NCBI GenBank assembly: GCA_963721075.1 | Contig: CAVRHV010000019.1 | Coordinates: forward strand, 269,787 to 333,786 | Direction of reading: 5' to 3' | DNA from: DATFVA01 sp963721075 | GTDB lineage: Bacteria; Bacteroidota; Ignavibacteria; Ignavibacteriales; Ignavibacteriaceae | Length of the DNA stretch: 64,000 nucleotides | Shown: piece after piece, positions 37,778 through 46,439 of the stretch | Position numbering within the stretch: position 1 is the stretch's first letter | Layout: each line of letters opens with the position of its first letter | Notes under the pieces: generated by a model | Seen by the model: the letters and a program-made list of their open reading frames with translations, nothing else | Databases searched by the model: none | Told to the model about the DNA's origin: nothing | Translations under genes and position numbers: made by a program

Positions 37778-38425
37778 TTAGTTCGAAATGGCAGCTATCT
37801 CTTTGAAGTACCTTTCGTCGTTGATAATATTTAGAATAAACCTGGCCGCAGATTCCCGATTTATTGTTTTGTTGAGTTTTGTATCGTTATTGAGTTTTAT
37901 CCTGACTTCTTTTTCGCCGTTTTCATCAGTTAATACAGGGAACCGAACAATTGTCCAATTTGCGCCGGACGCTGCCAGGAGCTCCTCCTGACGTGTATGA
38001 TCATTAAATGCATGCCTGAGACTGCTGGAAGAAATAACAAGTTTGAATATGAAAGGCATTTTATTCCAGGAATCTCCGGCTCCTATAGTACTCATGGCGA
38101 TAATTCTCTTTATGCCATGTTCGGGCATAATGTTAAGAGCGTTCCGGATACTTTGCGAGATCATATCTTTTGGTGACCTTAGCCTTGACCAGGGACTATC
38201 TGAAACTCTCGAAACATTAAGAGTACTTATCACCACATCACAATCGCACGCTGCTTGTTTTACATTTTCCGGATCGTAAGGAGTTCCTTTAATTATCCTT
38301 GCTCTCGAACCGTCTAGCTTTGAGGGATCTCTTGCAATTGTGGTGACATAATGTCCGTCATCCAGAGCTTTCTCTAATATTAATTTCCCCGTTCTGCCTG
38401 TTCCTCCAAATAATAATATTTGCAT
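37778..38425 (-). CDS. NAD(P)-binding NmrA/atypical SDR-like protein
   Basis: 215-residue Rossmann-fold protein. The N-terminal GGTGRTGKLILEKAL is the NAD(P)-binding motif, followed by VTTIARDPSKL, and ISTLNVSRV and RIIAMSTIGAG match the atypical short-chain dehydrogenase group (NmrA, BLVRB-like), which lacks the YxxxK active site in typical form. It probably binds a dinucleotide and may reduce flavin or sense redox state; no substrate can be assigned. It precedes the E2-type gene on the same strand with a gap of about 50 nt. Confidence 0.85.
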   Translation of the reverse strand: MQILLFGGTGRTGKLILEKALDDGHYVTTIARDPSKLDGSRARIIKGTPYDPENVKQAACDCDVVISTLNVSRVSDSPWSRLRSPKDMISQSIRNALNIMPEHGIKRIIAMSTIGAGDSWNKMPFIFKLVISSSSLRHAFNDHTRQEELLAASGANWTIVRFPVLTDENGEKEVRIKLNNDTKLNKTINRESAARFILNIINDERYFKEIAAISN

Positions 38426-38672
38426 ATCATCTCCTCCTCAATGATACTTTGAAATTGACAGGGGTATTGGCCGGAATGTTAGGAGTTTCTCCACCTGCTG
38501 TTAATTTCTAAATTATGAAAGTTTTAAGGGAGGTTCAAATATTTGTTAAGAAGAAAAATCTTTCAGGATTCGCAGACTTTTCGAATTATGTTTTTTATAA
38601 TATAAAATGAAGCAGCAGAAAAAGTAAAGTAATCACTATTCTAAGTATTTATAAAAAGTACTTTAAGATTAA

Positions 38673-39647
38673 TTATGTATTCTCTCTTTGATGAAACAAC
38701 AGAGCTACATTCCCTTTTTTATGTCCCGTTTCTACATATCTGTGGGCTTCAACTGCCTGGTCAATAGAATAAACCCTGTCAAGTACCGGTTTAAATTTAC
38801 CCTCTTCATATAACCCTTTAAGAAACTCCAGATCTTCCTGGCGTTCCACAGATATTCCAGCTATAATATTTTTATGAGAGGTTATTTTTGTCCAGATGCC
38901 GCGAAGGATTGGGAGGACTCCCATATGTACAGATCTTAAATAATAACCTTCATCAGCCAGAGAGTTAATACAGTCTGAAAATGGACTTTTTCCTACCGCG
39001 TCGTATATGATATCATATTTCTCATTCCTATCGGTAAAATTCTCTTTTTTATAGTCCACTACATGATCAGCACCAAGAAGTTTAACCAGTTCAAGATTCT
39101 TTGTCCCGCAGACCGCGGTGATTTCAGTCTCAAAGTAGCGGGCCAGTTGAACACCCGCCGTTCCAAGACTGCCTGAAGCCCCATATATTAAAACCTTTTT
39201 TCCTTTTTCTACTTTTCCTTTTCTTAAAAAATGCAGCGAAGTTAGAGTCCCGAAAGGAATAACAGCAGCTTCTTCAAAGGACATATCAGCCGCCATCCTT
39301 GTGATTACTCCGTCTTCCCCGATTTTCAGATATTCTGCATAGGTACCAAATTCAAATTCGGTTGATCCGAAAACAAAATCCCCGGTATGGAACTGTTTAA
39401 CTTTTTGTCCGCATTCCTCAACTTTTCCGGAAAAGTTCATACCTAATATTTTCTTTTTGGGTTTGAGAAGCCCATTAAAAGCTCTTGCTAAGAAAGGGTC
39501 AGCCTTCCGAACTCTTATATCTCCGACCGTTACTGCTGAAGCATAAACTTTAACCAAAACTTCTTTATCCGTAATTACTGGTTTTTCAACTTCTGCGATT
39601 TTAAGTACTTCCGGGGATCCGTAATTCTCGTAAACAACTGCTTTCAT
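38673..39647 (-). CDS. MDR-family NAD(P)-dependent oxidoreductase
   Basis: Zinc-independent medium-chain dehydrogenase/reductase (quinone oxidoreductase-like) of 324 residues. The NADP motif LIYGASGSLGTAGVQLA lies in the middle, after KILGMNFSGKVEECGQKVKQF; no zinc-ligand set is present. It is a paralogue of the next gene (39719-40699) with the same domain plan and similar sequence throughout (MKA.VY..YGSP.VL), suggesting tandem duplication. Likely reduces a quinone or alkenal. A 71-nt gap separates the two. Confidence 0.88.
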   Translation of the reverse strand: MKAVVYENYGSPEVLKIAEVEKPVITDKEVLVKVYASAVTVGDIRVRKADPFLARAFNGLLKPKKKILGMNFSGKVEECGQKVKQFHTGDFVFGSTEFEFGTYAEYLKIGEDGVITRMAADMSFEEAAVIPFGTLTSLHFLRKGKVEKGKKVLIYGASGSLGTAGVQLARYFETEITAVCGTKNLELVKLLGADHVVDYKKENFTDRNEKYDIIYDAVGKSPFSDCINSLADEGYYLRSVHMGVLPILRGIWTKITSHKNIIAGISVERQEDLEFLKGLYEEGKFKPVLDRVYSIDQAVEAHRYVETGHKKGNVALLFHQRENT

Positions 39648-39718
39648 TATTGAATCCTTTTATGATCAATAGGATACGTACCCATAATACTAAATGAAAT
39701 ATTTCTCGGTTTCTTTTA

Positions 39719-40699
39719 TCAATTATTAGTAACTATAGAAATTACTACATTTCCTTTTTTATGTCCGCTATCTACATACCCGTGAGCTTCTTTAATCTGA
39801 TCCAGTCTATACGTTTTATCTATCACTGATTTTATCTGCCCACTTTGAAGGAGTTCTTTAATAAGGGTAAGGTCTTCACTTTTCTCTCTGTTTTTTCTAA
39901 GTCCTGTAAAAGCAATAACAGCTTTTTTCTCAGATCTGGAAGTCAGTATCATATTAAAAAGAATCGGCAGTCCGACAACAGTAGTTAGAAATATTCCACC
40001 CTTACTAAGAGAATTCTTACATTTTCTGAAACTGCTTTTCCCTACAGTATCAAAGATAATATCGTATGATTTACCGTTTTTTGTGAAGTCCTCTTTCCGG
40101 TAGTCTATTACTTCATCAGCACCCAATGACCTCACCAGGTCAACATTATCCGTGCTGCAGACAGCTGTAACATCTGCTTCAAATATTTTAGCAAACTGGA
40201 GGGCATATATACCTACCGATCCTGATGCACCTATGATCAGTATTTTATCCCCTTTCTTAATTTTCCCATGATCTCTTAAAAAAGGAAGCGCAGTCAAAGT
40301 CCCGTAAGGTACCGAGGCTGCTTCTTCAAACGGGATAGGTTCAGGTAATATTTCTACAGGATCGTCCTCCTTCAGAATTAAGTATTCTGCATGAGTACTG
40401 CTCTTGGTACTGCTGTCGCCAAACACTTTGTCGCCTGGCTTAAACTTTTTTACATTTTTCCCGATGGTCTCAACTTCACCCGCGAATTCACTCCCCAGAA
40501 TTCTATTTTTAGGTTTCATTATTCCGGTTGCCATCCTGGCAAAAAAAGCTTCGCCTTTCCTGAAGATAGAGTCCACCGCCGTTACAGTTGTAGCATAATT
40601 CCTGATTAAAACTTCGTTTGTACCCGGGACCGGTTTTTCAATTTCCTCCAATCTAAGAACATCCGGGGAACCGTATTTATAATAAACTGCTGCTTTCAT
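39719..40699 (-). CDS. MDR-family NAD(P)-dependent oxidoreductase (tandem paralogue)
   Basis: 326-residue zinc-free MDR protein, close in plan to the gene at 38673. Motifs: LGSEFAGEVETIGKNVKKFKPGDKVFG and the nucleotide site LIIGASGSVGIYALQFAK, ending GYVDSGHKKGNVVI. It carries the same start MKAAVYYKYGSPDVLRL. It is probably part of the same transcription unit as its paralogue. Substrate unknown; quinone or enal reduction is typical for the family. Confidence 0.88.
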   Translation of the reverse strand: MKAAVYYKYGSPDVLRLEEIEKPVPGTNEVLIRNYATTVTAVDSIFRKGEAFFARMATGIMKPKNRILGSEFAGEVETIGKNVKKFKPGDKVFGDSSTKSSTHAEYLILKEDDPVEILPEPIPFEEAASVPYGTLTALPFLRDHGKIKKGDKILIIGASGSVGIYALQFAKIFEADVTAVCSTDNVDLVRSLGADEVIDYRKEDFTKNGKSYDIIFDTVGKSSFRKCKNSLSKGGIFLTTVVGLPILFNMILTSRSEKKAVIAFTGLRKNREKSEDLTLIKELLQSGQIKSVIDKTYRLDQIKEAHGYVDSGHKKGNVVISIVTNN

Positions 40700-41266
40700 A
40701 GGATTTCCTTCTTATTTTGATAAACCAAATAGATACAGCATTCCCTTTAGCAGGAGAACAATTTCTGTAGAATGCTTTGATTTTGCGGGATTAGTAGTGA
40801 TCCGGATTCCGGAATTGTATGTATCTGATAAATAATATACAAAAATGAATATAAAAATCCCCAATTCGAACATTTTTGCAAATTTGAAGAATCTAAAGCA
40901 GATTTTTTGAGAAGAATAAAAAAGATCCGGTTCTATTTCAGGCCAATAAAATAGTTTAAGCAGCTACTATTAAGTACTTAAATAAGAACCAGTTATTAGA
41001 AGTTGTTACAGGTTTTTTCAAATTATACATATACCTGATTTCGATATATTTGTTTTTTTTCATACGGCGCTGATAATTTTTCTGTTTTCCGCATGTGTGC
41101 TTTCAAAACCAATACCATCTTTTTAGCTGCGTATAATACTGATATAAGCATATTTTTATGAGGGGAACATTATTGAATCAAGATTTACCTGCAATATTCA
41201 GGAGTACAGGTAAATATTTCAGAAATGCCGCGTATTGATTTCCTAATGTTTAGTTATGATAACATA
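40700..41266. other. Long intergenic region with inverted repeat
   Basis: Some 570 bases without a convincing gene. It is AT-rich. An 8-base inverted repeat TTTACCTG (41184-41191) / CAGGTAAA (41207-41214) is present, and at about 41160 an AGGGGA site precedes a tiny frame beginning TTGAATCAAG that stops after about 22 codons; I do not count it as a gene. It separates the oxidoreductase pair from the small regulator-type gene. Confidence 0.5.
41184..41214. repeat. 8-bp inverted repeat, operator-like
   Basis: TTTACCTG and its reverse complement CAGGTAAA, spaced by 15 bases. The size and spacing fit a dimeric regulator site or a small RNA hairpin. There is no T-run directly after it, so a terminator is less likely. 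Function unproven. Confidence 0.45.
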
Positions 41267-41533
41267 TCACTTTGCATCATCCGGCAGTTTTAATTCAACC
41301 AGCTGTGAGCTGACCCCGGGAATCAAAGCAACTTTCCTTGCAATCTCTTTGTTATCCTCTGCCTTGCCTGCCAGTTCAAGGATAAGGAGACCCTGATCTG
41401 TACAGTTTTCAAGCACACCATCATGAATTCCCAGCCTGGTCTTTATATTACACCCCCAGGCGGTTAGTATCTGCTGAACTTTTACAGCTGATTTTTTCCG
41501 GCTGCCGATAAAAATTAAGAGAATAGTTTTCAT
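41267..41533 (-). CDS. TM1266-like (ACT-type) regulator protein
   Basis: 88-residue protein from the Met at 41533 (GGGAGAGAT ribosome site); the frame is open upstream but lacks homology. The pattern KKSAVKVQQILTAWGCNIKTRLGIHDG and ARKVALIPGVSSQLVELKL resembles the TM1266/iron-only hydrogenase system regulator family, a small ACT-like fold often next to [FeFe]-hydrogenase maturation genes. No hydrogenase genes are in this window. Ligand unknown. It lies downstream of the porin gene on the same strand. Confidence 0.78.
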   Translation of the reverse strand: MKTILLIFIGSRKKSAVKVQQILTAWGCNIKTRLGIHDGVLENCTDQGLLILELAGKAEDNKEIARKVALIPGVSSQLVELKLPDDAK

Positions 41534-41607
41534 ATCTCTCCCCAAATAAATTAAAGTTTTGTTCACAAACATAAAAAGAATTCAGGATGGAATCACCCAT
41601 ATGCAGA

Positions 41608-42870
41608 TCAGAGTTTTACCCCTGCTGTGATTGCAATTGCCAATGAATTGGGAATGTCGGGATTCGTATTGGGAAAGACTATGTACTGAATATCCGGCTG
41701 AAGATAAAACCACGGGAAAATCTGTGCATTATAAGTCATCTCAATGTTATATTCGCCTTCCGTAACATTCGTACCATTCTCCTGCAGAAAATGCTTATAA
41801 TCTTTACCATTAATTGCTGCTGCAAAGGCAATCCCAGCCTGGTCTTTTGGTCTGCTGTGTAATGGAGAGGTATAGACCAGACCGCATCCGGCATAATATG
41901 AGAATCTGTTTATTTCCTGATTAGCGGTTTCAAGTCTTACAAAAGCAGTTAAATTTCCTTTTCCGTCTTTTTGTTTGCAAATATTTTGTTCACCGATGAA
42001 GTAGGCCCCGATATTATTGCGGCTTTTTACCTGTGAATTTATATGTTCAAATTCAGATGTATATTTCCAGAAACCCAATGCATATTTGCTGTTAAATTCA
42101 GGCGAAGCAAATCTCCCGATCCTGCGGTTGCCGGCAGATATTTCATCACCCTGATTGGAGGTATTATCTATTCCAGTTTCAAAAGTTATTAATAACCCAT
42201 CACCATGGTTGAAAATTATATGAGTTCTGTATGGATCATTGGGATCACCGGCAGCACCGTCCAGTGCTACTGCCTGAAGATATATGTTTTCGGTTAATCT
42301 TGCTTTAGCTCTGATACCGGCAGAAGTCCAGGGAAAGATTGAAGGTCCATTTTCTCCGGTTTGTGCGAAAGCGATACCAATTCCATGAGAGGCGTTTATA
42401 AACAGGTTTGAAGACCGAAGAGATTCAAACTCTGAATTGAGGTCATATAATCCCGCCAGGATAGATAAACGATTGTTAAGCAAATTAGTCTGGATCCAGG
42501 CTTCATAAAGTTTCCAGCTGTTGGGCGCAGTAATACTGCTTACACCCTGCACATCGCCGATATCATTGTCTGGATTGCCTCCGTCATTTCCAAGACCGTA
42601 TATGAAAATAGCAGTTCTACCTACTCCCAGTAATTTCTCCAAATTAAGTGTAAGCGTTAGATCAAAGTTATCGAGATAAGTAGTTGAGTGCTTCAATCCC
42701 CCCTTCAAATTAGTAAATACGTCGGCGGTATAATTGAAACCTAAAGAAATTCCCGAATTTCTCAATGAATCTCTGCAGCCCCACCAGTCACCTGTAAGAA
42801 ATTGTCTTGTGCCTATGGTTTGCGAATAAAGAGCTGTCTGGAACAGGACTGCAAAAATGATTAGTTTCAT
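41608..42870 (-). CDS. OprB-like carbohydrate-selective porin
   Basis: Outer-membrane beta-barrel of 420 residues with a signal peptide (MKLIIFAVLFQTALYSQ). The segment DWWGCRDSLRNSGISLGFNYTADVFTNLKGG and LYEAWIQTNLLNNRLSILAGLYDLNSEF, with FNASHG-like FINASHGIGIAF, is characteristic of OprB family porins; aromatic and alternating residues of a barrel continue to the C-terminus (PNSLAIAITAGVKL). It is expected to let sugars or other small solutes through the outer membrane. It is just 27 nt after the copper lipoprotein gene. Confidence 0.88.
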   Translation of the reverse strand: MKLIIFAVLFQTALYSQTIGTRQFLTGDWWGCRDSLRNSGISLGFNYTADVFTNLKGGLKHSTTYLDNFDLTLTLNLEKLLGVGRTAIFIYGLGNDGGNPDNDIGDVQGVSSITAPNSWKLYEAWIQTNLLNNRLSILAGLYDLNSEFESLRSSNLFINASHGIGIAFAQTGENGPSIFPWTSAGIRAKARLTENIYLQAVALDGAAGDPNDPYRTHIIFNHGDGLLITFETGIDNTSNQGDEISAGNRRIGRFASPEFNSKYALGFWKYTSEFEHINSQVKSRNNIGAYFIGEQNICKQKDGKGNLTAFVRLETANQEINRFSYYAGCGLVYTSPLHSRPKDQAGIAFAAAINGKDYKHFLQENGTNVTEGEYNIEMTYNAQIFPWFYLQPDIQYIVFPNTNPDIPNSLAIAITAGVKL

Positions 42871-42897
42871 ATAGCCAGGTTTACAATTAAGTTAGGA

Positions 42898-43794
42898 TTA
42901 TTGAACAGTAAATTCCTTAACCATATTTCGGTCGCGTGCCGTTTCTGAAATAAAAGCATATCTGCCGGGATCAAGATCAACGGTAAAATATGTAGTAGAT
43001 CCAACCGGCATTTCCTGGGTTCCGCCGTAAAAAACAGCTGGAGAAGGTGTACGCAGCCCATTTATATTCATCCAGTCCATCCAGTTTATCACAGAGTCCA
43101 GGTTTGTATTTTCTAATAGTCTAACTACATGGATATCATTTCCAAGTCCATATTGTGGATGCTCCTTAAAGTGAACTGCGACAGTATTCGTACCCTGAGA
43201 CATATTCCCTTCTGTTTCAATATTATTATTTGAGAGTGTAATATCATAATTAGCATCCGTTGGTTCCTTCATACCTGAGTTTTCATCGGTTACAAAAATC
43301 GGTTTGATCATACCTAATTCACTGTGGAACCTGCCGTCTTCTGTTTTTACATAGCACTCCATAACGTAATTTCCGGGAGTAAGTCTTAATGTAGTTTCCT
43401 CACTCTTGCCCGGTGCAATTATTCCTGCACCGCCCATAGTTTTAGCATTAGCATACCATTCCGGAAGTAAACTTCCCAGGAGGGCGCCTGCCTGTGCCTT
43501 ATCCATCCCGTTCTTTAAGGAATCCCAGACAACGCCAAACGGCGGCGCGACCTCATTAATGTAATCATGAAAGCTTGCATTTTCAGGAAGTTGGGTTAGA
43601 AAGAAGAAATGGTGTGCGTGTCCTTCATTATTAAAGCGAAAAGTGGTCCAGCCGGAAGGAATGGTGTCCTTTGAGTGGAAGGAATAATCCTTTGCTGTTA
43701 CATTAACTACATTCTTATCAGATTCTTTGCTACATGATCCCAGCAGCAGTGAAGCACAAAAAAGAATAGAAAGAGAGAATAAAAACCTCTTCAT
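42898..43794 (-). CDS. Lipoprotein with a type 1 copper (cupredoxin) domain
   Basis: 298-residue exported lipoprotein: lipobox LLGSCSK after a signal segment. Domain 1 (about 30-165) is cupredoxin-like with probable copper ligands His in EGHAHHFFF, Cys in VMECYVK, His in GRFHSE and Met in LGM, in the classical H...C-x10-H-x4-M order. Domain 2 repeats the pattern (GGTQEMPVGSTTYFTVDLDPGRYAF) but has lost the cysteine, so it probably binds no copper. Electron carrier or copper-binding role at the outer or inner membrane surface is inferred. Neighbours are the porin and the encapsulin genes. Confidence 0.8.
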   Translation of the reverse strand: MKRFLFSLSILFCASLLLGSCSKESDKNVVNVTAKDYSFHSKDTIPSGWTTFRFNNEGHAHHFFFLTQLPENASFHDYINEVAPPFGVVWDSLKNGMDKAQAGALLGSLLPEWYANAKTMGGAGIIAPGKSEETTLRLTPGNYVMECYVKTEDGRFHSELGMIKPIFVTDENSGMKEPTDANYDITLSNNNIETEGNMSQGTNTVAVHFKEHPQYGLGNDIHVVRLLENTNLDSVINWMDWMNINGLRTPSPAVFYGGTQEMPVGSTTYFTVDLDPGRYAFISETARDRNMVKEFTVQ

Positions 43795-44037
43795 TTTTTA
43801 CTCCTGTTTTTATTATAAATATGGCGAGTACAGGCTCAGAAATATATGCTGACTATCTAACCTGCTGATAGTCAGCTTGATGTCATCTCTGATAGAAAGT
43901 AAGGCATTATAATAAAAATATCAAATATCATCTGAATTATTTCGCTGCTTGAGGATATCTATTCTCATTTTTCCATCGACAAACCGAATGTTCTACCAAA
44001 ATGCAGGTAACAGGCAGAAATAATTAAGATGTCATTA

Positions 44038-44829
44038 TTAACTAAAGATCATTACTGCAGCGGGATCAATAACCTGGAACGTAAACGACTCAGTAAAATA
44101 AAGCTGCACGTTCTTAGTATTGTGAGATTGATAACCGATTGATAAATCCTGGCCCAGCGTCAGCCTGAAGTCGCCTCCTCTTTCCGATACCAGGAAGGAA
44201 TCTTTAGATGAAGGATTCAGAATTATGTTTCCTTCCAGTAAACTTTTGATGACCTTTTTTAAGGGATAGCCGCTGATATAACTCGACAATGCTTCCCATT
44301 TTTCCGTACTTAATATTAGTGAATAGGGACCTTCTACGGAAGATTTCACAAACTGGCTTATCATTTCCGTTATTGTTTTCGGAAGATCCTCCACTTTTTC
44401 CGGGTATTTATGTGCTTTATGACCACTGGATTCTTTTAGTCCTTTCACTCCCGACTTGCCAAGTCCCTTATAGATCACATTTTCCTCGAACTCAGCAATT
44501 TTTTTTGCGGCATCTTCCATTGAATCAAGATCAAGATCTTCTGCACCTCGTGCCGCATTATCCAGTTCCCATATGTCAAGTTCAAAATCTGCACGGGTTT
44601 CTATAAGTGGAAGGACTTTGTTGATGCCATATCTTATGGTGCCCTTCTTTTCGGGCACAACATCCAGTCTTCCCAGTGAAACTGCTTCAAAGTCCCACCC
44701 TTTGGGCCCATCTATGTCTACAAACTTTCGGGCTGAAAGCACTGAATTAAATACTTTTTTTGCCTGCTTATTAATTTCCTCCCAGGCCTCAGCGGTTATG
44801 GGAGCCAGTGATTTTCTTAGAATATCCAT
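44038..44829 (-). CDS. Family 1 encapsulin shell protein
   Basis: 263-residue HK97-fold capsid protein (linocin M18/encapsulin family) that assembles into a protein nanocompartment. The start MDILRKSLAPITAEAWEEINKQAKKVF, then FVDIDGPKGWDFEAVSLGRL and TRADFELDIWELDNAARGAEDLDLDSMEDAAKKIAEFEENVIYKG are signature segments; the C-terminus SFTFQVIDPAAVMIF is typical. An AGGAGAAATA site precedes the ATG. It is 11 nt downstream of the encapsulated ferritin gene, the classic operon layout (cargo first). Confidence 0.96.
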   Translation of the reverse strand: MDILRKSLAPITAEAWEEINKQAKKVFNSVLSARKFVDIDGPKGWDFEAVSLGRLDVVPEKKGTIRYGINKVLPLIETRADFELDIWELDNAARGAEDLDLDSMEDAAKKIAEFEENVIYKGLGKSGVKGLKESSGHKAHKYPEKVEDLPKTITEMISQFVKSSVEGPYSLILSTEKWEALSSYISGYPLKKVIKSLLEGNIILNPSSKDSFLVSERGGDFRLTLGQDLSIGYQSHNTKNVQLYFTESFTFQVIDPAAVMIFS

Positions 44830-44840
44830 TTATTTCTCCT

Positions 44841-45176
44841 CTATTTTATTTTTCCAATCCCCAGATCTTCCTGTTCAGCGGGGACTTCATCTTCTTCAAG
44901 ATCTACAATATCTTTTTCTTTAAATAAATACTGCCGCATTTTTTCATCCCATCCGGGCATGTTCCTGCGAAGCCATTCCAGCGCCATCATTGCATGTTCC
45001 ATCTCTTCAAGTTTATTATGCTCAATAATTCGTTTAAGCTGTTCATCCTGTGTTGAATCAATCCGCTGCTGGTACCAGTCAATCGCCTGTATCTCCTCTT
45101 CTAAAGAGTTCAATGCTCTTCTAAAATCCCGTGTTTGCGGAGTCAGATCTTCAGGTGGTTCGTGAAATTCCGACAT
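44841..45176 (-). CDS. Encapsulated ferritin-like protein (EncFtn)
   Basis: 111-residue two-helix ferroxidase that forms decamers inside the encapsulin shell and oxidises Fe(II) for storage. The expected iron ligands are visible: Glu28 and Tyr35 in EEEIQAIDWYQQR, and Glu58 and His61 in NKLEEMEHAMMALEWLRR. The C-terminal EDLGIGKIK (residues 103-111) is the encapsulin targeting peptide. It is followed directly by the encapsulin gene. The gene starts after a GGAGAAAATAGT ribosome site. Its entry-site position 30 is Gln instead of Glu, a difference from the Rhodospirillum protein. Confidence 0.95.
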   Translation of the reverse strand: MSEFHEPPEDLTPQTRDFRRALNSLEEEIQAIDWYQQRIDSTQDEQLKRIIEHNKLEEMEHAMMALEWLRRNMPGWDEKMRQYLFKEKDIVDLEEDEVPAEQEDLGIGKIK

Positions 45177-45582
45177 ACTATTTTCTCCTTTAATTCTAAG
45201 TAAATTATCGTATTAACGGAAAAGCATAAGGCTGTTCCTCACCCTTATTTAATATTAACAGCAATTCCGGAATTATATTGTGTTTAGCATCAATTTATAC
45301 GATAAAACATTCATTTTTCAGAACAAACTTTCGTGCACATACTTTGCCGGATGCCAGGAAGAAACAGGATGCCTCCCTTTTAGCCCAAAGTGATTTATTT
45401 AAATAAGGCAGGAAGGAAATGGATTTTTTTGTTGCAAATTTCCCGGGGATAAAGAGTTCACTAAATTAAGCTGAATGACTGGATAGCCGTTTTATACACA
45501 CAATTTTATTATTTTGCACTTTAACGTTACCCCGGATATCATTATAATGCTGATAAACTTTACAAACTTATATTATTAGTAT
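45177..45582. other. Intergenic region with probable divergent promoters
   Basis: About 405 bases between the minus-strand EncFtn gene and the plus-strand receiver protein gene, so it should hold promoters for both. AT-rich, with no recognised repeat, riboswitch or tRNA. A Fur-type iron box was not recognised with confidence. Confidence 0.5.
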
Positions 45583-45972
45583 ATGGATCAAAAACTCATA
45601 CTTATTGTTGAAAACAATACTTTAATAGCACTCGATCTAAAAATGATCTGTAAAGAACTAGGATACAATTGCCAGTCCGCCGCTTACGATAAAGAAACCC
45701 TGAGTAAAATAGATAAGTTAAACCCCGATCTGGTTCTAATGGATATAAAACTAGATAAGAAACAAAATATAATTGATGAGGCAGAGCGGATCTGCGATGA
45801 GTTTAATATACCCATTATTTTTTTCACAACGGCTCCGCGCGAATCCTACAGTAATAACCGCCTCCAGAACCGGTGTCTATTCCAGCCTATACCGTTCACA
45901 ACTCAGGATATCATCGAAGCCATTAATAAAATATTGAAAATATCTCCTTATCGAAGAGAACAATCAAAGTAA
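45583..45972 (+). CDS. Stand-alone response regulator receiver domain with altered active site
   Basis: 129-residue CheY-like protein. The phospho-acceptor Asp54 is in LVLMDIKL and Thr82 in FFTTAP, but the acidic pair is Glu10-Asn11 (LIVENNT) and the conserved Lys before Pro is replaced by Gln101 (CLFQPIPF). This suggests weakened or phosphorylation-independent signalling. No output domain and no sensor kinase are adjacent. It stands alone on the plus strand between encapsulin and SCO4226-like genes. Confidence 0.85.
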   Translation: MDQKLILIVENNTLIALDLKMICKELGYNCQSAAYDKETLSKIDKLNPDLVLMDIKLDKKQNIIDEAERICDEFNIPIIFFTTAPRESYSNNRLQNRCLFQPIPFTTQDIIEAINKILKISPYRREQSK

Positions 45973-45990
45973 TTCCGCAGCTCAGATAAA

Positions 45991-46242
45991 TTAAATTCCT
46001 TCTTTTACTTCGATAATCTCATCGGGAACCAACCCGTGAGCTTCTTTATGCACTCTGTATGCTGATTCTTTATCAGGAGCTTCAGAAAGACAAAATACGG
46101 TTCCGTCCTTCTCATTATACCAGTATTTAAGATACTTCACACCATACTCCCCCTGCTTCTCAAGATCTTTTTTATGAGCCTTAGCTACTGCTTCAGCAGT
46201 TAAACCATCCACACCTTTATGAATATCCATGAACAGAGCCAT
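45991..46242 (-). CDS. SCO4226-family (DUF4242) protein, nickel-binding family
   Basis: 83-residue ferredoxin-like fold protein. ALFMDIHKGVDGLTAEAVAKAHKKDLEKQGEYGVKYLKYWYNEKDGTVFCLSEAPDKESAYRVHKEAHGLVPDEI matches DUF4242 proteins closely; Streptomyces SCO4226 binds nickel through His residues (here FMDIH, and the HKEAHG region is similar). A GGAGGTATCAA ribosome site precedes the ATG. Precise role unknown. The gene is convergent with the receiver gene. Confidence 0.85.
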   Translation of the reverse strand: MALFMDIHKGVDGLTAEAVAKAHKKDLEKQGEYGVKYLKYWYNEKDGTVFCLSEAPDKESAYRVHKEAHGLVPDEIIEVKEGI

Positions 46243-46372
46243 TTGATACCTCCGGCGTTAAATTAATTAATAATTACCTATCCTTTAAGGAAGAAAATAG
46301 AATACAGCAGTTGGATGGATCATAATAGAAATTCATTTTGCAAATAGCAACTATTTTATTTGTGGACTGAAT

Positions 46373-46401
46373 AAAAAAACCGGCAGTGCTTTCTGCCGGT
46401 T
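46373..46401 (-). terminator. Rho-independent terminator of the lipoprotein gene
   Basis: AACCGGCAG (46378-46386) pairs with CTGCCGGTT (46393-46401). On the minus strand the stem is followed by TTTTTTTATT, so it ends the transcript of the gene at 46440-47732. Confidence 0.85.
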
Positions 46402-46439
46402 CTTACATTTCCCTGCTTCCCTTTTTCAAATATCTTAAA

